Shown here one piece after another: positions 22,201 to 34,305 of a DNA stretch of 64,000 nucleotides. Source of the DNA: Marasmius tenuissimus (taxonomy: Eukaryota > Basidiomycota > Agaricomycetes > Agaricales > Marasmiaceae). The stretch spans positions 868,001 through 932,000 of the forward strand of contig JAQOTA010000053.1 in assembly GCA_029532415.1 (NCBI GenBank), in the 5' to 3' direction. How positions within the stretch are numbered: position 1 is the first letter of the stretch; every line of letters starts with the position of its first letter. Both the position numbers and the translations under genes were made by a program. The notes under the pieces were generated by a model. The model saw only the letters and a program-made list of their open reading frames with translations, did no database searches and was not told the DNA's origin.

Positions 22201-24101
22201 TCAGGCCTGACGCGCCTTAATCCCGGAAAGCCGTCAGGCACAAAAGAACGGATAAGACGAGCGAAAAACGCGTACTCGAAAAGCGAACATCAGAGAGAGC
22301 AAAGAGCTGGTGTCGCCGAGCCCTGACTTGGCAAAGCAAGCCAATCAATGGTTGTGCGATTCTCGTCAGAGTGAGCTGTAGCGACGAGGTGGGCCTTTCG
22401 AACGTGTGGGTGAAAATCGTGTAAAGCTATTGATAAATTGTCCGTGCCATTTGACGAGACAAAATAAAGAAAAAGAGCATTCGCACCTTGTACATCTGCA
22501 GCAACCAACGCCCTGGATTCCTCCGAGCTCCGACGTTCAATTCCTTTCTCGACGATGACCTTCAAAATCGCCGCATGCCAAGGCTTGAGCACAAAACAAA
22601 AAGCTTAGGTAGGGAAACAAACTTACCATTGAGTTGTAGGCTAAGTCATTGTCAAATTTGAGTTTCCTCGGATGTTATTGCCCTGATATTACAGCCGTGT
22701 AAGAAGGTAGCAGGTAAGAGGTGGAGAAGTGATTGCAGCATGGCCGTGGCGGTTTGAGTGAAAGTTCTGGTAACGAGCACTTATTTGATGTTGAATGTCT
22801 TTTCTCCCTCCCGCGATGTCGATACCCCCTTTCGATTCTCAACAAAATCGGGCGATAGAAACCTTCAAATCCAACACTCAACAGACACAAGTCATCCATA
22901 CGCTGCTCGTAGTACGCTCAGAAGTACTGTCTGAGATGTCCCCAACACTGGCCGAATAATATCGATATCAAGAGGTTCTATCTTCAGTCGCGAATGCCGA
23001 CCAGGGCGACAATAACGAGACGAAGGCGGACAAAGACAAGATCGACATTGTGAAGACCACCGACACGCCATCGTTGATTCCATTCCTGTCTCAGCCTCAC
23101 CTATCGCATTCTCGGAGACTCGACTTCAAACTACTTCTCGGAACGCGCCTACTCGAAGAACATACGCTTATCACAGGGAACGATTTTACACTTGCGAGTC
23201 ACGAGAACGGGGAAAAAGAAGACGACCCGGCCTTTTCCAATCCTCCCTCTTCTTTCGTGAACACCATCTCTTCCGGCACGGGGGAGTCTCGTCGTCGGTT
23301 ACACCTCCATCATTTCTCGCACTAGCTACACCGTTCTCTCCTGCATTAAAGTTGTTGGTTACGCATGCAACGACATCGCGGAAAACGCAGTATGTGTGGG
23401 ACGAACGTGCCATTGAGACCCCCTGTTCGCATCATCCGGAGATCCAAAAGAGGTATGATCGCGACCGTGCAAGGTCAGTGTCGCTTTTGTCGCTGTTTGC
23501 GCTCTTTCTTTCTGCTCACTGCTGCTTTCAGGCTCCTACATCACAACGAATATACCTTGATACCGCATGTGCTCGACCTCTGTTAGCATCCGTGCCCAAC
23601 GCCAGGGAATAACTATGAGCTAGCCGGTTCAGACGCGGGGAGAAACTTTCCAGTCTTTATCCGCGATTAGGACCGATCGTTTCATCTCGGTGGGAAGCGT
23701 CAAGTATACAGCGTGGTATCTTAGTCCATATGCACATTTGGTCAAACATACGGTTATAGATTCTCGAGCTTCACTACGGAAGAATTCTAGGATATGTCTA
23801 CAAGATATGATTGGACCCGTCGGTGGATAAAATTGCAAAGTATCCGTATCGATTCCAAGGCCCCATATATATGAGCGAAGATATGAAAGTCTCGACGTGC
23901 TGTTCATCCCCTCTTGACCGTCAGCTCCACCTTCCGCTGCCCCACAAGCACCAGGCTTTTCCGTCGCAAAGCCATCTAGGGAGTCAGGCGTCATAAGAAG
24001 ATGTAACTCTAGTGATTGGTCATACCCACGATACTCGAATGTGGCAAGGATTAGGAAGGTGGGATTTAACAATGATGATGTAGAGGCAATTGGGGTCATG
24101 G
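22201..24101. other. Intergenic between F-prime and the kinase-NACHT gene
   Basis: No gene recognised; short frames at 22290-22592 (minus) and 23050-23325 (plus) lack family signatures. At 23900-24060 the minus strand carries a fragment of the LTR-like repeat seen at 34306-34840 and 62891-63400 (GAGTATCGTGGGTATG; GAGGGGATGAACAGCAC), which abuts and truncates the 3' end of the next gene. Confidence 0.5.
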
Positions 24102-26851
24102 TCATTGATAAAGTGAGTCGGTAGGCTCCGAATCGCTATTGAGGACGATTTCAAGTTGTGTAATGGGATTTTGCGCAAGCGTAATGAACCTGATCACCTT
24201 TGCTGCGTAGATAAACCGACCACGGGCCCGCGCAACCAAGATTTCAAGGTCCCTTTCCGAAGGCCAAGGACTCGGGAACTGTACTCCGAGCCGGATGTAC
24301 TTTAGAGAGGTGACAATCCTATGGAAATGATGGTGGTAATACTGCCTGATATCCTCTCGGGCTGTGAGCGGATCGTCCAAATCGATCCTTTTCGAGAGAT
24401 GAGAGAGAGGTTCGCCGGCGAAGGCTTCCCGGAGCCATGATTCCGGGCGACTGCATATCAGGAATCGCAGTGGAAAGTGGGGTACTTGCTGGAAGGCAGA
24501 TACGATGATGGATAGAATGCGTAACTGGGTTTCCTCGTCCCCGCACTCATCTAGTCCGTCAATGACGACGACGGTCGGGCCGGGTGCCACACTTGCAAGG
24601 TCGCTGACAAAACCCCACAGGCCTCTTGGCCAGCTCCAGTCCGGTGCGGGATTGAGGATGAGTTCCCGAAATTGGTGCTCTAGGCTGGCATCCAAAATCG
24701 TTGGGTCGTTGAAGATCCGCTCCTCAATGGCATTTTGAAGGGCGGGCATGGTCGAGGTAAGATCATACGCAATGGTGAGCCAGAGCGCAAAGGGGTTATT
24801 GCGTTTTGGGTCGGGTCGGAAGAAGAAGAATGAGGACACGAGGCTTCCCTCCGCCTCGCACGCCTGAGCGACGGTCATGGCAATCGCGGACTTTCCGACA
24901 CCAGCGGCTCCTGAGAGCCAGCATATCGGGTGGTCCTGCTTTTTTGTTGACCGCCAGTCATGAATCATATCAAGAGCTTTCGTGCGGGTTCCTGGAAGAC
25001 ACTTCCCCCTTTCGAACTGGTGTTCAGCTTTATGGGATGCTCCGATGCCGGAGAGCATGCCCCAGATGTTTCCACGTACTGTATTCACACGGTTGAGGAT
25101 GGGCAAAGTGGAGATGAATGACAGTGACTCACAATTGTTCTCAACGATTGTGTGGTAGTGGTTCACGAAATCTCGTCCAGCATTCTCCACCACGAAATGG
25201 CCTGACCCGTCACTGCTTCGTCGAGCACGCTTCTTCGCCATGTCTCCTGGTAGTGGGATAGACGGGTAGGTTCTTGTCTCCATTTCAGATCGAGTATTCA
25301 TGGATAGAGGCGAATGATGGTACGCAGCGGGTCTTAAAGTTCGAAAGTGAGTAAACAAAAAGTCATAGGAAGAACTGACGTACAAGGCCGGTTCCTGGCT
25401 CTTCGCTGAGGTCAGGAGGGCTTCCAGTAGGTCAGAAAGGCTGACATTGGCTTCGCGCTGATGACCACTGAGTGATTCCGGGGTGAACGAAGGACATACG
25501 ACGTTCTTCCGCACATGTATGAATAAAGAGTCGCTCCAGTCTGCGGCCGTTGAGTATGACGCCCCTGAAGCCATTTTTATGACGGTCTCGAGGACCCCGC
25601 CAGCAGTAGGTCGGGATGATGGAGCTCTCATCCAACACTCCAACATAAGGGCCCACATGGTGTCTGACAGCCCAAATGTCTCTTGCGGTCTCGAAGGGCG
25701 CTTCCCTTGTGATACAGCAAACATGACTGCCATGTCGTTCGTCAATTCGGCGAACGGTCGCAGTCCAGTGAAGATCTGCAGTCGAAATAACTTGTGACTA
25801 TTGAACGATTATGTCGGTTTTCGTGCTCACCTCATAACAGACGCAAGCAAAGGAGTACACGTCACTCTTCTTAGAAGGTCGCTCGCCCCCGGAAAGTAAC
25901 TCTGGGGCCAACCATCGCATAGTTCCAGCTGGTCGCGCGGTGGACGTGGTGACTCCAAGGCCATGCGTGTCGGCAATGCGGGATAAGCCGAAGTCCGCGA
26001 TGCAAGCTCGCAGTGAGCATGTTATGAGAACATTGACGCCTTTCAGGTCTCCATGAACAATCTTTTTGCTGTGCAGGTAGGCCAACCCAGACGCAACGTC
26101 ATAGACCTTAAGAGAACTGCGTTGGTATCCCACATACTCTGTAGGAGAATGGGCAAGTGACTCACCAGTCTGTAGTGATCTATATCCTCCCTTTTCGTGG
26201 CTTTCATGAATTCAACAAGGTTGCCTTTCTCCATCCACGGAGAGATCAAACATAGCTCTTGGGCGTCCTCGAGTTGATATATCCCAATGAAAGGCAACAG
26301 GTTCGGGTGTTTCATCTGGCGCCATAAAATTGCCTCCCGCAGATATTCCTACCAAAATAACGACAGGTTAGCTGTAAAAAAAAAAAAGGAAAACGAGCCA
26401 ATGGCGTACAGTTGACAATTCTTGCAAATCAGAGCCGAGGTATACTCTCACCACCTTTAGGCATACCAGCTCGTTCGAGTCACCTATAGTTCCCTTCCAG
26501 ACGTCTCCGAACCCTCCAGCAGCAACAGGACGCTTCCCAACTTTTTTAACGTTTTGGATAGATAAGCATGCCGGGTGTAACCCGGATAGCTTCGATAAGT
26601 GCAGCATAGCAGAGAATATCGCAGGGCGTAACTCTGGCGATAGATGCGGGTAGTCTACGAGCTGGGACAAGGTCAGGTTTCTCTTCCCATTTCGTTTTCT
26701 GTACAAGAATTAGCCTCACCTGCTGCATACGATCCAGCCATTGTTGAGCAGGATACCCCTCCTTCGCTAACAAGTCCTGCAGCTTCGATTTGTCTGCGAG
26801 AGTTGACTTCAAGCTCTCCTCGAGACTTTTGAGCTCTGTGCCGGAGGTCAT
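24102..26851 (-). CDS. TKL protein kinase-NACHT fusion, C-terminally truncated
   Basis: Starts MTSGTELKSLEESLKSTLAD at 26851. An N-terminal helical part leads to a tyrosine-kinase-like catalytic domain: glycine loop AAGGFGDVWKG, VCLKVV lysine, HGDLKGVNVLI catalytic loop (HGD in place of HRD), DFGLSR, APELL, and DVYSFACVCYE. Catalytic Lys, both Asp and Asn are present, so it may be active. Introns interrupt the kinase at about 26660-26720, 26335-26452 and 25801-25852, plus a short uncertain one near 26140-26170. Then one open frame (24102-25745) runs from the kinase C-lobe into a NACHT domain with LSGAAGVGKSAIAMTVAQ and VVVIDGLDECG, with an in-phase 54-nt intron at 25079-25132. It stops where paralogues continue (DSLYQ versus SPYHDLDCLYN), next to an LTR-like fragment. 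The winged-helix and C-terminal parts are therefore missing. Kinase-headed STAND proteins are known in fungi; signalling role inferred. Confidence 0.85.
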
Positions 26852-28033
26852 CGATTACTTTCTGGCTTCAGTTGAGTGCTGTTGAGCTGGGTGCTGTTGA
26901 ACAGTGCGCACGATAAGTAATCCTGATTTTGTTGGCCATTACCAGTGCAGTTGTTGACCATTCTTTGCATCAGCAAAATGAATTTACAGGGTCGGCTTTT
27001 TGGGCTCTTCTCGGCATTTAAATCGGGGCCGCCAGTCACCAGTCCAAAAGTCCAAAAGTGCATGTCCTCTAGTCCTTCCATGAAGCTCGGTCGTGCTGGA
27101 GACTTGTTTGAAACGAGTCTATATTACTTTTGAGACCATGATAACAAGGTATACCTCTGAATTTCTGCCTCAATTTTGCTCGCATTGGGTGCCATGGAGC
27201 CTCAAGCGCCCAAGATTGATGAACTTGTGGAAAACTCGACGTAACTTTTTAATGGGCATCAAAAAGCCCGGAAAAGCCCGGAAAAGTCCAAAAAAGTTTT
27301 TTACCCGTTTTCCTGATGTGGGAGGCTCCCACGAAATACCGGATGGTGCCTGCATTTCGTGATGGCGGTTTGAGTAAAAAGGTTTTGAGGGTTCTTGGCG
27401 AGCGAGGTGCGAGATGTTGGGCACTCGTACCCCCGCGGCTTGTCAACACCTGGCCGCGGGAGTGCGAGTGCCCAACATAGGAGCGAGCAACTTTCAGCTA
27501 AGGCCTTTTAGTTCGACCTCGAGCATTGAGCAACAATGAGGAAAAAATGCAAGTGAGCAATGAGCGTGGATGGAACTCCGAAAGTCGTCAAGTTTGAATT
27601 GCTCCAGATTTTCGGTGTTAATACAGAGAACGGACTCGACAAATTGCGTTCAGAAGAGGGAATATGAGGGCCCGAGAACGACATAGCGGTGATAAACTTG
27701 AAGGCAAGAGACAAAAGTACACGGACCTCGGCACTCGGCACCGACAACCGTTCAACAGGATCACATGATAAGCCGTCATCGCGACGAACGCGAGACGCGT
27801 CGGGAAGAAAAGTTGAACTCTGACTCACGTAATCAACAGTGGGTTGTTACTCACCTCCATCTCAGACGTTTACTACATCGACGACGCCAGCTCTCTGCTT
27901 TCTCTTTGCTGCTCGCTTTTGGATTTGGATTATACCCTGTGCGTGTGTTCTTCTAATCTGACTACTTGACAAGACATTGACACAACTTGAACAGCACTTT
28001 CCGGAAAAAGACGCGTTAACATTTTAACCCTGA
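26852..28033. other. Intergenic between two divergent genes
   Basis: Region between the start of the kinase-NACHT gene (minus) and the start of F (plus). It holds short tandem AAGCCCGGAA units near 27266-27285 and a hairpin at 27415-27477. The minus frame 27508-27828 is not recognised. Part must act as divergent promoter; a TTATACC lies near 27928, about 105 bp upstream of the F start codon. Confidence 0.4.
27415..27477. repeat. 24-bp-stem hairpin
   Basis: TGTTGGGCACTCGTACCCCC-GCGG pairs with CCGCGGGAGTGCGAGTGCCCAACA with about two mismatches around a 15-nt loop (CTTGTCAACACCTGG). It could be a transposon end pair or a MITE core; no function assigned. Confidence 0.7.
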
Positions 28034-29968
28034 ATGCCACGCACACGCAAACGACAAGCAAGTTTAGACAGAGACAGAGATTCTTCACCACAACCTGCAC
28101 CTTCATCTCCAACAAAAAAACGACGTCTTTCGTCGTCTTCATTCAGTTTCAGCCTTCCAACAACGCCCTTTGACGAACCAGAATCTAACCCGTTCTATGA
28201 CTGGGATGCACCTGGACCTTCACATACATACCTATACCCACCAGAGCCAACAGATTCGCCGACCAACCCATTCGGACGACGCAGATCGCTCGCACCGCGT
28301 CTTCCACCTCCAACGAAATTCAGAAGACACGTCGTTTTGAGGTTTCAATTCCTCCGCGGCGGAACGGGGAGAGGGAGAGGGGAAGGCGTGTACAGGGTGG
28401 TGCAGGTTCCTTTGTCGTATACCCTCTTGCATGTGAGAGTGTTGATTGCGTGGCTGTTTGGTGGGCAGTGTGGGATGCCTGCTGAGGAGGAGGAGGAGGA
28501 AGTCGGAGAGAAGAAGAAGAGAAGTCATTTGTTTGAGATTCGGAAGAATGTGGTGATGTGGTCCAAATCATATCGACCGGGAACGATCAAGAGGTCGACT
28601 GTGAAGATCCGACTGTCGAGTGTCGGTGATCCGTATAGGTATCGGGAGGAGTGGGAGGGCGATGGGGATGACGAGTTGGATGCTGATGCTGACGGCGATA
28701 CCGACGAGGAAGAGGAGAAGGACGAGTTGGGCCAGGATGGCAACGGCGAGGAAGAAGAAGAACCACGATGGGAGGCTGAGGAAGATTTCACGCTCGAACA
28801 CGTCTTCAACTCTCCCGACGATGACGAGGACGACGAAGACGATGTGACTCCGAGAATGAAGCCCGTTGGGATTGTTTACGTGCGTATTATCCATTCTAGT
28901 CTTTATCTCGCGTCTACTTACCTACACTACACGTAGTACCACACAAATTCTACACAAGTCCATGTCACACTCAACACCGCCCCCGTTCAATCGCGTAAAG
29001 GAAAAGGAAACACGCCTACAGTATTCAAAGCTAGAGGTCACGTCTACCTAAACCCAGTGAATATCACAGCCAACACACCTCTCGCCTCGGACGACGGTTC
29101 CCTCGCAGAAGACGAATTCGAGGAGGAAGACCTCACGGCTGGCCTTGTCGGAAGTAACTGGGACGGTGACGCGTTCGAAGATTACCTGAGCCGCGTCGGC
29201 GTCGGGGTGGGCGTGGAAAACCCGATGTACGCCCTCCGAGACGTAGGCGAAGCGTCAAGTACGACGAGTCTACTGTCAACGCCTAGTTTGGACTTGGACG
29301 TGTCTTCATCGTCGCCCGTGGGGTTCCGAGCCTTGGCATCATCGTCACCACCACCGTCTAGTATCCCTTTCCCGCACCCACCATCCTCGTCTCCACCGGC
29401 CATGGCGAGGTCCCTATCGTTACACTCATTCCTGGCTTCCTCATCACCCGCATCTTCATCACCGTTCCTCTCTCCGACACGAGAACGAAAACGAACGCTT
29501 TCGTCGCTCTCGGCGTCATATTCAATGCCACATCTCTCGGCGAAGACACCGGCGTTACCTGCTGCGCAGAGGAAACGGAATGCGTATCTTGCGAGGAGGA
29601 TTGAGAGGTCGAGGCAGAGGACAAAGTCCCGGCCGAAGAAGAGGGAGGAAAAGGAGGATGTTGGGGAGAGGGTCAAGTTGAATGGCGAGGAGGGTAGGGA
29701 TAGTGAGAGCGGTAGCGATAAGGAGGAGGAAGAGGAGGAAGCACCAGAACAAGTCGAAGAGGAACCCGAGGCTGTCGTGGAAGGTGAAGAACTGGGTATG
29801 GTCCTCGAACGCGAGCTGGAAAAAGCTGGGAGGGGGAGACGGAGGAGAAGGACTTCGAGACCGAGGGAGCCACATGTGTTGGAACCGTTGAAGGTGAGGT
29901 CTGCTGATGGGAGGTGGATGACTGTGGAGGAGGCGTTGAGGGCGCATGTTGATGAGGATGAGGTGTAG
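28034..29968 (+). CDS. F: acidic conserved hypothetical protein, 625 aa, intact
   Basis: Two exons, 28034-28879 and 28937-29968, around a 57-nt GT-AG intron; the joined frame gives 625 residues. The N-terminus is basic and Ser/Pro-rich with a possible nuclear signal (SPTKKRRLSSSS). Residues about 95-190 look like a folded core (VVQVPLSYTLLHVRVLIAWL; HLFEIRKNVVMWSKSY) vaguely recalling pRiA4b ORF-3-like domains, but this is weak. Then come long Asp/Glu runs, EEEPRWEAEEDFTLEHV, a second conserved block after the intron (VHVTLNTAP; FKARGHVYLNPVNI; LTAGLVGSNWDGDAFEDYLS), a Ser/Pro-rich linker, an Arg-rich segment (AAQRKRNAYLARRIERSRQR) and a conserved tail (VLEPLKVRSADGRWMTVEEA). No catalytic motif. 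Nuclear location is a guess from composition. Copies or fragments occur at 20365-22200, 36470-36650 and 41985-42690, each linked to an NLR or a duplicated segment. Confidence 0.85.
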
Positions 29969-31451
29969 CCTTTTTTTAATGACCCCTACGATTTTATAGT
30001 TACTTTCGACTTTCTTGCTAGCTAGTTTGCGTTTTCGTTTCTTGTCCCCTATCGTTTTGTAGCATAGTCGATGTCCAGGTATGTATATAGTTATTGGTAA
30101 CAGTAAGTACAAGTTGAAGTAGGTAGTCGTTCATTCGTTTTGTACCACATTCGAAACTTCGTTTGTCAAAGTCCAACGATCATGGGTCCATATGGACCGA
30201 TTCTTTCTGTTCTATTCCGGGTGCTACCAATGCCAATGGCCACTTGATGCGGCGAGTACATACACAAAGCACCCAGATCATAACAGTGAACACGGAAGTT
30301 GAACGTAACGTTTCAAGTTTGAACGTTGAGTAGCAAGTGGTGAGTCTTGATCTCGGCCAGAAGATGGAATCCGAAAGACAGTAGTAGTTTATTTTTGCCT
30401 CGTTCCTCGTGGATCAAGCTCAAGTTTCGGCCCAGTTTTTGAAGCCCGTTCGAACGGCGAGTATCGTCTCTGTAGCCATCAACAAGGGGGAAAAGGCCCA
30501 TCGGACATCCGAATCCTCAACTATTTCATCGAGACAGACTGATGGCGATTGAGTTTGCTTGATGATCATGCAACTTGTTCATCTTGACGGAGAGGTGAAA
30601 GTGAGAGCGAAGGACGAGCGCTTGCCGCAATTTCTGCGAAATCAGGAACACCTCGGGCGCTTAACCTCCTTCACAGAGGTCTTCGATGACTCCAAGTGCC
30701 AATCCATATTCTTTCACTCAAACGCGAACGATTTGGCTTCTGGAACCAAGAAATGACAACAAAAAACATATAAACGCGAGAGTGTTCAACTTCCACTTGA
30801 ATTTCGACAAGATTGGGCCGGGAGGAGACCCAACGAACTTGAGTAGGCTTGAAATACCTGGCAGCCATCAACTCGATGCGACCTGAGGACATGATTGCTG
30901 AAGGGGAGAATGGTTGATTGTGAGCTACTCTTCTCGAGACTTTCCCTACCCTCTTCGATGCTGATTCCCCAAGGTTATAACCTATTCCCCGCTGCACGCA
31001 AGTAAAATCCAACCACCTTCTAGCGTTGAAGCAGCGCAAAAATAAGTCAAGAATTTACCCGAACGCTCGTTGCTCTCATTCTATCCATTCCACCTTCAAC
31101 TATCCGAAGTATTGATTGGGTAGAAACCATGGTGGCACAGTGATTCCTAGTGAAGGGGGGATGAAAATTAACCACGTGGACGCAATTCATTTAGGCTGAT
31201 GGATGCATGATGGCTAAGTAAGGGTCGGTCGGCTGTGCGAAGAGATAATCGACAATCTCTCGTCGAACTAGGGCGCGAACTAGACATCCATCGCTCTCAC
31301 CACGACCATCTCGCCCCTTAATTCTGCATATCCCGAGCCTTCATCTCTCTCGAAGCTCACGCTCGACCGTTGAGCTAAGATTGGGCAATCACATATTCCG
31401 TAACTACTTCATTCGCTGGTGGGATCAACCGTCAACGATCCGGCGGGGTTG
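29969..31451. other. Spacer between F and NLR-B, conserved in all three modules
   Basis: Contains blocks also found, in reverse, at 17880-20364 and, in the same direction, at 45540-46265 (e.g. GGTTGATTGTGAG then GATGCTGATT near 30910-30965 and GGTCGATCGTGAG then GATGCTGATT near 45805-45860). It includes the GGTCCATATGGACC palindrome. No gene is recognised; it should hold the NLR-B promoter. Confidence 0.55.
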
Positions 31452-34256
31452 ATGTCCACACAAGACGCTCATACCAGTTGGGGTCCGCAGAGCAGCACCC
31501 CCGCGATGTACAGGAACGTCAATTACGGGCGAGACCAGAATGTTCATAATGGGTCAGGCCAGTTTATGGTTGGAGGGGAGATGAAGAATGCCGGTCGAGA
31601 TTTCATCAACAACTGCTACACAGTCGTTCAAGCCAGTCGTGAGTACGTCCCTGTCTCCCATCTTTTACCACGGCCGTTCTCAAGTGTGTCTAATACAGCT
31701 CAAAGAAACATTTGGAGCATGCTCTCTCGTGTCGGGGCGTCACACAAAGCTGAACAACAGTTCGAACGGGGGGAGTGTCTTCCAGGAACCCGCGAGCGAG
31801 CTCTCGGCATGATTCATGACTGGTGGTCAACGAAACAGCAGGACCACCCCATATGCTGGCTCTCCGGAGCCGCTGGTGTCGGAAAGTCCGCGATCACCAT
31901 GACTGTCGCTCAGGAGTGCGAGTCGGAATCCAGTCTCGTATCCTCATTCTTCTTCTTCCGATCTGACCCAAACCGCAACAACCCCTCCGCGCTCTGGCTC
32001 ACCGTCGCACATGGTCTCACTCTTACGATGCCCATCTTAAAGAACGCCATTGAAGAGCGGATCCTGAATGATCCGACAGTCTTGGGCGCTAGCATAGAAC
32101 ACCAATTTCGCAATCTGATTCTCAATCCCGCACCGGACTGGAGCTGGCCAAGAGATTTTACAGGGGTACTGTCAGTTCCGACCGTTATTGTCATTGACGG
32201 ACTCGACGAGTGTGGGGACGAGCAAACTCAGTTACGCATTATGTCCACTATCCGAACCGCCTTCGAACAAGTACCTCACTGTCCGCTGCGATTCCTGATA
32301 TGCAGTCGTCCAGAATCATGGATTCAGGAGGCCTTCGCTGATGAGCCTCTCTCTCATCTCTCGAAAAGGATTGTTCTGGACAATTCCCTTGCGGCTCGCG
32401 AAGACATCAGGCAGTATTACCGCCATCACTTCCATGAGATTGCCACCTCTCGAAAGTACAGCCACGTTCAGTTCCCGAGTCCCTGGCCTTCGGAAAGGGA
32501 CCTCGAGATCTTGGTTGTGTGGACCTGTGGCCAGTTCGTCTACGCAGCAACAGTGATCAAGTTCATTACACTTGCGTATAATCACCCCATTGCACAGCTT
32601 CAGATCATCCTTGACAGCCATCCGAATGTTGTTTCCACCAACTCGCCCTATCATGACCTTGATTGCCTCTACGATGTCATCCTCCAATCCAATCCAAATC
32701 ACAGTCAACTTCTCCCTATTCTCGCAGCTATTCTCGTACTTCCCAAATATCTTGAGCCCACCCCTGCACGTATTGAGTTGGTGCTCGGACTGCGCTCGGG
32801 ACAGGTTGCCTTGACATTACGTGGAATGCACTCGGTACTGGATATTGGCGATCGGGGCAAAGGCATCTCCTTTTACCATAGCTCATTCAGAGATTATCTC
32901 GTAGACCAGACCAAGTCAGGTCAATTCCATATCGACATTCTCACCCAGGAACACATCATTGTGCGACAGTGGCTCCAGAACCTCGCGACCAGTAAAGTGC
33001 GAGATTATAGGTATGAAGTCGCTCATCTTCTGTTGTCTCCCATGGATACTGAGGCTCTTCCCGCATATGCTCACAGCACTGACCAACTCTACAGTGCGGA
33101 AACCAGTTACTTCTTCACGGAGTGGATGAACTTCTGCACGTCCATTTCCATGCCAACCCGTGATTTATTGGATAATCTGCGGAGTGTCGACCTCGCGTCT
33201 GTTTATCTGGTTTATTGTGAGATCGATGGGGAATGTAAACAATGGGAGGATGTATTCAGGGTACTGGTGCCATGGGTAAAGAAATATGTGAGTTATCATC
33301 CTTCCTTGCACCCGTGTAAGTTGCGCTTATGCTTCCTGGACGCTAGCACGACCCCAAGCTCGACGGGAGCAAGGACGAGCAGGCAAGAGACCACACGAGG
33401 GCTGGTGAAAGCATACATGATCTCAAGTGCAACGGACATCTCCCCAATGAAAACAGCCAACGCGGGCTCATGGCTCACAGTTACGAGATGGACGAAGACT
33501 GGGACAGGCTTGGTCTTGTGAAGGGTCTCGTGCACAAATTGAAGACACATCCCGAGAGTTTCCATCTCGAATACCTCCCGGGGGTGTCCCCGCGAGAAGG
33601 CATTCCTCATCTTATTTCCCTTACTACCCAATGTCCATTTCGTCGCAATGGACAGAGATGGGTCTCATCAGACTCATGGCAACACACAAGCTTTGGTCCA
33701 ATATCCAGAGGGCTCAACAAATTCCGCCTCGCCGACTGCGGCTGCAATCCCTCCAGAGGAAGCGGGTCGTGTGATCCAGGGCATCTTACATACCAGGACG
33801 CTTGTTTGCGGCTTGTCAAGGCTCACATCTCCCGTTTTGAGGGACCTGCTCTGAAGGGTTTGAGAGACGATGTATCCCTAGACGATATGTCGTGTATCTT
33901 TGAGAACATGGTGGCGTCATCGCTCCTGAAATCCTGTCGCCTGGATGCGGAACTCCTCTCGCTCTGTCGGATGTTCTTTGGGCTTGCGAAGGGTTGTAAA
34001 GAGATGGTGTTTGACCATGCACGTAGAATGGAAGGAAGGAAAAATTTGTTGGAGTGGATCAAGGTGAGTATCGACATTCTGGACTCTAATCCCTGGATTC
34101 CCCACTTGTTTTGCATTGTGTCATGACTAATACTTCTCTCCCTTTCGCTAGACTTTCCCGGACCTTTTCGCTGAAGAAGGGGAGGTGTTGAGAGCGCAGA
34201 TCCTTGCTTTACCCTGGCAGCAGTGGGAAGAAAACTGGAAGAATTGTTACGGGTAG
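31452..34256 (+). CDS. NLR-B: intact NACHT-domain STAND protein, 865 aa
   Basis: Exons 31452-31638, 31699-33287, 33347-34063 and 34152-34256 join without interruption to 865 residues; all introns are GT-AG (60, 59 and 88 nt). Start MSTQDAHTS is shared with the paralogues. The first ~60 residues hold an Asn/Gly/Gln-rich motif (YGRDQNVHNGSGQFMVGGE; NAGRDFINN). NACHT follows: Walker A LSGAAGVGKSAITMTVAQ, FFFFRSDPNRNN, Walker B VIVIDGLDECG, sensor-like LRFLICSRPESW, then the STAND helical part with FYHSSFRDYLVD. The last ~330 residues form a Cys-containing region (RLADCGCNPSRGSGSCDPGH; SCRLDAELLSLCRMFFGLAK) with no ankyrin, WD40 or TPR repeats. Predicted to act as an ATP-driven switch in the cytosol, as known for fungal NLRs; ligand and effector output unknown. 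Confidence 0.9.
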
Positions 34257-34305
34257 CGTCAGGCACGCGAAGATCTACGTTTCAGCTCTCGGGTGGTACT
34301 CAGAG

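Noticed and set aside
27266..27300. Short AAGCCCGGAA tandem as a regulatory array
   Set aside because: Only two or three imperfect units; too little to support function.
29182..30112. Minus-strand frames of 164-185 codons across F exon 2
   Set aside because: Antisense shadows of the F coding sequence; they vanish in the decayed copies and show no domain.
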